Of a stretch of 64,000 bases of DNA, positions 59,947-64,000 are shown one piece after another. Both the position numbers and the translations under genes were made by a program. Source of the DNA: Bradyrhizobium septentrionale (GTDB taxonomy: Bacteria > Pseudomonadota > Alphaproteobacteria > Rhizobiales > Xanthobacteraceae); contig NZ_CP088285.1 in the NCBI RefSeq assembly GCF_011516645.4, positions 4,854,501 through 4,918,500 on the forward strand, given 5' to 3'. A model generated the notes under the pieces. It made no database searches, was not told the DNA's origin, and saw nothing but the letters and a program-made list of their open reading frames with translations. Position 1 is the stretch's first letter, and the number at the start of each line of letters is the position of its first letter.

Positions 59947-60138
59947 TCAATCCATGTCGCGAAAGGCGTGGCCGTTGGCCTCGATCTCTTTCACGAGTTG
60001 CGGCGGCAGATTGGCCTGCGCCGAGGTGCCGTCGAACACCCAGTCCTTGGCATCGGCAAGGTCGGGTAGACCCGCGCCTTTGCGGACATAGAGACCGACC
60101 GACGCCTTCTTCGGGTTGATGTAGAGATCGTAGTCCAT
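59947..60138 (-). CDS. Small hypothetical protein downstream of encapsulin
   Basis: A 63-residue acidic protein starting at ATG 60138, 82 bp after the encapsulin stop on the same strand, with GGAGAGG upstream. Notable sequence: MDYDLYINPKKASVGLYVRK, then GLPDLADAKDWVFDGT and LPPQLVKEIEANGHAF. No family is recognised. It lacks the encapsulin-targeting tail of the DyP gene. It may be a third member of the encapsulin transcript or an unrelated gene. Confidence 0.6.
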   Translation of the reverse strand: MDYDLYINPKKASVGLYVRKGAGLPDLADAKDWVFDGTSAQANLPPQLVKEIEANGHAFRDMD

Positions 60139-60220
60139 TGCGCGCCGCCTCTCCGTTTCACGTTTAGTGGAAGTGCCGGTAGCGGCCGGAGACTTCCCGG
60201 ATGAGTCAACGCCGGTAAGA

Positions 60221-61036
60221 CTAGGCGGGTTTCTTCGCCTCCGGCGCAAGCACCACCGACGCTTCGCTGGTCAGCATCAGGAAGGTGATGGTCTCCTGGA
60301 AATACAGCTGGACCGAGGACGCGGAGTGGCTGAGATAGCCGATCGAAAGGTCCTGGCCGATCGAGAGCTGGAAATCGCCGCCGCGGGTGGTCAGCAGCAC
60401 GCCGCCCTCGATCGCCGGCGCCCAGATGATCTTGCCGTCGACCAGGCGCTGGATGTGCTGCAGCACCGGGTAGCCGTCATCGGTCGCGCCGCCGATCGCG
60501 GTATAGGGCTCGGTGCCGAGCAGCAGCGTATAGGGGCCGTTGACGCCGGCGAGCCGCAATTGGCTGACCGCCTGCGCCACCACGTTGGGGTAATTCTTGA
60601 TGCTCGCCGGCAGAGTCAGCACCGGATTGCTGCTGCCCTGACGGATGCCCTGGATGCCGGCGGCGGCGTAGCCATCGAACACCGCGCGATCCTCCGCGAA
60701 GGCGATCTTGCGCGCAGCCGTCTTGAGCGGGTCCCAGTCGGAATCATTGGAGCCGCGCTCGACGTCGTCGATCGCCTGGCGCGAGAGCTCGAACGGCACG
60801 CGCAGCTCGACCAGCGCACGGACATCGCGCTGCGTCGCCTCGACCCCGTCGCCGGGCGTCGAAATCTTCTTGAGATGGCCGGTGCCGACGGCGGAGAAAT
60901 CGGCGCCCTTCGGGCCATCGACGTCCACGACACGGCGCGCCGCCAGATGGCGCTTCAACGTGCGCGAGGCGTCCTCTTCGATCTGCGCCCATGCCGCGTC
61001 CGAGATGGGGGCAAGTCCCCGATGCAGATTATTCAT
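60221..61036 (-). CDS. Encapsulin shell protein (family 1, linocin-M18-like)
   Basis: A 271-residue HK97-fold shell protein: MNNLHRGLAPISDAAWAQIE at the start, ARRVVDVDGPKGADFSAVGT, then LRVPFELSRQAIDDVERGSN, GIRQGSSNPVLTLPASIKNY and VLLTTRGGDFQLSIGQDLSI near the end. It assembles into a protein nanocompartment that encloses cargo. Its ATG overlaps the stop of the peroxidase gene (ATGAATAA), giving the classic cargo-shell operon. No phage genes are nearby, so this is an encapsulin rather than a prophage capsid. Confidence 0.95.
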   Translation of the reverse strand: MNNLHRGLAPISDAAWAQIEEDASRTLKRHLAARRVVDVDGPKGADFSAVGTGHLKKISTPGDGVEATQRDVRALVELRVPFELSRQAIDDVERGSNDSDWDPLKTAARKIAFAEDRAVFDGYAAAGIQGIRQGSSNPVLTLPASIKNYPNVVAQAVSQLRLAGVNGPYTLLLGTEPYTAIGGATDDGYPVLQHIQRLVDGKIIWAPAIEGGVLLTTRGGDFQLSIGQDLSIGYLSHSASSVQLYFQETITFLMLTSEASVVLAPEAKKPA

Positions 61037-62090
61037 GTCCAGCCTCTCCTTTCAGTGAGCCGATCCCGAGCGAGCCGTCGGACGGCGGTATTCTTGGTGC
61101 GGGTGTTTCGGCAGCCCCGGCATCATCCACGGACGGCTCGGCGGGCGAGGCCGCAGGCGGCGCGCTCGCGACATCCTCCAGGAAGGTCGCCGACGGGACG
61201 AAGAACAGCGTGCCGGTGACGGCGCGGCTGAAGTCGAGCAGGCGGTCGTAGTTGCCCGGCGGCTTGCCGACGAACATGTTCTCCAGCATCTGCTCGATCC
61301 GGTGCGGAGACTTGGCGTAGCCGATGAAATAGGTGCCGAACTCGCCCTTGCTGATGTTGCCGAACGGCATGTTGTCGCGGAGGATATCGAGCTCTTCGCC
61401 GTTCTCGACGATCGTCGTCAGGGCGTTGTGCGCGTAGCTCGGCTTCACCGCATCGTCGAGCTCGATGTCGGACAGCTTGGTGCGGCCGATGATCTTCTCC
61501 TGCATCTCGACCGGCAGCTCGTTCCACTTCTTCATGTCGTGCAGGTATTTTTGTACGATCACATAGCTGCCGCCGGCGAAGGCCGGGTCCTCGTCGCCGA
61601 TGATCGTGGCGTCGATCGCCGCCTGGTCTTCCGGATTCTCCGTGCCGTCGACAAAGCCGAGCAGGTCGCGCTCGTCGAAATATTTGAAGCCGTGCACCTC
61701 GTCCGACGAGGCAACAGCATCGCCGAGCCGCGTCATGATCTGGGTCGCGAGCTCGAAGCACAGGTCCATCGGCACGGCGCGGATGTGAAACAGCAGGTCG
61801 CCCGGCGTTGCGACGGCGTTGTGGACGCCATGGATCTCGCGAAACGGATGCAGGCCTTGCGGCTTCGGCGCGCCGAACAGCCGGTCCCAAGCGTCGGAGC
61901 CGATTCCCATGACGCAAGACAGCCGGCCGTCGAGATCGCGAAAGCCGACGGCGCGCACCAGCGCGGCCAGATCGGCGCACAGCGACCGCACCACCGCATC
62001 ATATTCCGGATTGGGCTTGATCGTGACCGCAAGGAAGATGGCCGCGCGCGTCAGCTTCGCAGCGACCGGTTGCGGAACGGCTGATGGCAC
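61029..62090 (-). CDS. Dye-decolourising (DyP-type) peroxidase, encapsulin cargo
   Basis: A 353-residue heme peroxidase. DyP motif GFVDGTENP (145-153, catalytic Asp148), His221 (PSYAHNALT) as likely heme ligand, and Arg238 in DILRDNMPFG. After a Pro/Ala linker (about 305-335) it ends in SDGSLGIGSLKGEAGHE, matching known encapsulin cargo-loading peptides. It oxidises substrates with H2O2 inside the encapsulin shell and may protect against peroxide stress. The stop codon overlaps the encapsulin start. Confidence 0.95.
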   Translation of the reverse strand: MPSAVPQPVAAKLTRAAIFLAVTIKPNPEYDAVVRSLCADLAALVRAVGFRDLDGRLSCVMGIGSDAWDRLFGAPKPQGLHPFREIHGVHNAVATPGDLLFHIRAVPMDLCFELATQIMTRLGDAVASSDEVHGFKYFDERDLLGFVDGTENPEDQAAIDATIIGDEDPAFAGGSYVIVQKYLHDMKKWNELPVEMQEKIIGRTKLSDIELDDAVKPSYAHNALTTIVENGEELDILRDNMPFGNISKGEFGTYFIGYAKSPHRIEQMLENMFVGKPPGNYDRLLDFSRAVTGTLFFVPSATFLEDVASAPPAASPAEPSVDDAGAAETPAPRIPPSDGSLGIGSLKGEAGHE

Positions 62091-62224
62091 GCATCTCTCC
62101 TTACTAAACGGCTAGTCCACGACGACAAAACAGCTGGTTCTGGACGTCGGATCGACGTTCAGAGAGAGGCAGAGGAGCATGCAACTGGAACCTTTACAAG
62201 ACCTCGAATGCAGAGGTGCCTGCG

Positions 62225-62476
62225 TCAATCGACGGGCTTGCCGGACTTCTCCTCCTCGAGCGTCACCGCAATCGCGGCGTTGGCGGACAGCCGCACCTTG
62301 GTGCCTTCGACACCGGCGACGAAGCCGAGCTCGATATAGTGGTGATGTCCCTTGTGGAAGCCGTCGCTTTCACTTTTCTTGAGCTTGATGCGGTTGCCTT
62401 CGACGCGATCGACGGTGCCGACATGCACGCCATCCGCGCCGATGACCTCCATGTTGTCCTTGATGTTCTGCGTCAT
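62225..62476 (-). CDS. DUF2171-like small protein
   Basis: An 83-residue protein whose core GADGVHVGTVDRVEGNRIKL then ESDGFHKGHHHYIELGFVAG fits DUF2171, a PRC-barrel-like fold in Proteobacteria. The His cluster in GFHKGHHHY may bind metal. The C-terminus is Lys/Glu-rich. No signal peptide. It lies between the ClpB and DyP genes, on the same strand as both but with gaps that suggest its own promoter. Members are often linked with stress response; the function is not known. Confidence 0.8.
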   Translation of the reverse strand: MTQNIKDNMEVIGADGVHVGTVDRVEGNRIKLKKSESDGFHKGHHHYIELGFVAGVEGTKVRLSANAAIAVTLEEEKSGKPVD

Positions 62477-62567
62477 GACGCTCTCCCTGGTTGAAGGCCA
62501 GCTTGCATATGATGCGCCGAGACGACGCAGCGATGACGGCGCGTCGCCGGTGCAATCCGGGCTTGTC

Positions 62568-64000
<1,433 letters not shown>

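Noticed and set aside
60221..61036. Encapsulin as a prophage major capsid protein
   Set aside because: No portal, terminase or protease gene is nearby, and the adjacent DyP carries an encapsulin-loading tail.

Overview
The window is GC-rich and densely coded, and reads as the chromosome of an alphaproteobacterium of the Rhizobiales, most likely Bradyrhizobium or a close relative. The reasons are the large single-chain NAD-glutamate dehydrogenase, the Wzx/Wzy-type exopolysaccharide genes, the encapsulin/DyP pair, and intergenic palindromic repeats of a kind I associate with Bradyrhizobium. The genus is inferred from gene content and style, not from a marker gene.

Layout. 1-7.6 kb is a mobile-element scar zone. 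It holds the C-terminal part of a large serine recombinase, a tyrosine integrase flanked by two different outward-pointing tRNA 3' fragments (Arg-like at 1055-1108, Glu-like at 2722-2770), an integrase remnant, small unknown genes, and a polymorphic toxin with a C-terminal RNase A-like domain whose linker is duplicated 1 kb upstream. 7.7-12.5 kb is the NAD-dependent glutamate dehydrogenase. 12.9-17.6 kb is a compact three-gene operon of unknown function: a coiled-coil protein, a ClpB/ClpV-like AAA+ ATPase with a broken first Walker A, and a single-pass membrane protein. I rate this the best candidate for an undescribed system. 18.1-25.7 kb is accessory: an AraC regulator, a Tat-exported DUF3047-like protein, an IS481-type element inserted in a palindromic repeat, a lone FabF-like ketosynthase, decayed TetR and GHKL-ATPase genes, and two small unknown genes.

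26.0-30.4 kb carries a BisC-like molybdoenzyme, an exported alpha/beta hydrolase and a PhzF-like isomerase. 30.5-43.7 kb is an HxlR regulator divergent from a twelve-gene catabolic operon: DsbA-fold isomerase, acyl-CoA synthetase, two SDRs, two acyl-CoA dehydrogenases, thiolase, NMO-like flavoprotein, enoyl-CoA hydratase, iron alcohol dehydrogenase, GST and a periplasmic binding protein. A perfect 17-bp palindrome sits in the operon promoter. The genes describe activation of a carboxylic acid to a CoA ester and its beta-oxidation, with accessory thiol-linked and redox steps; the substrate cannot be read from the sequence.

43.8-57.2 kb is an exopolysaccharide locus: propeller transferase-like protein, GT4, chain-length regulator with a degenerate kinase domain, flippase, FAD oxidoreductase, GNAT/FemAB-like acyltransferase, WecB/TagA-type glycosyltransferase, polymerase and a GH5 glycanase. 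57.2-59.8 kb holds a cytosine-deaminase-like amidohydrolase divergent from an MHS-type transporter. 59.9-62.1 kb encodes a DyP peroxidase with an encapsulation tail, its encapsulin shell and a 63-residue protein. The window ends with a DUF2171-like protein and the C-terminal half of ClpB. No rRNA operon, intact tRNA or CRISPR array was seen.
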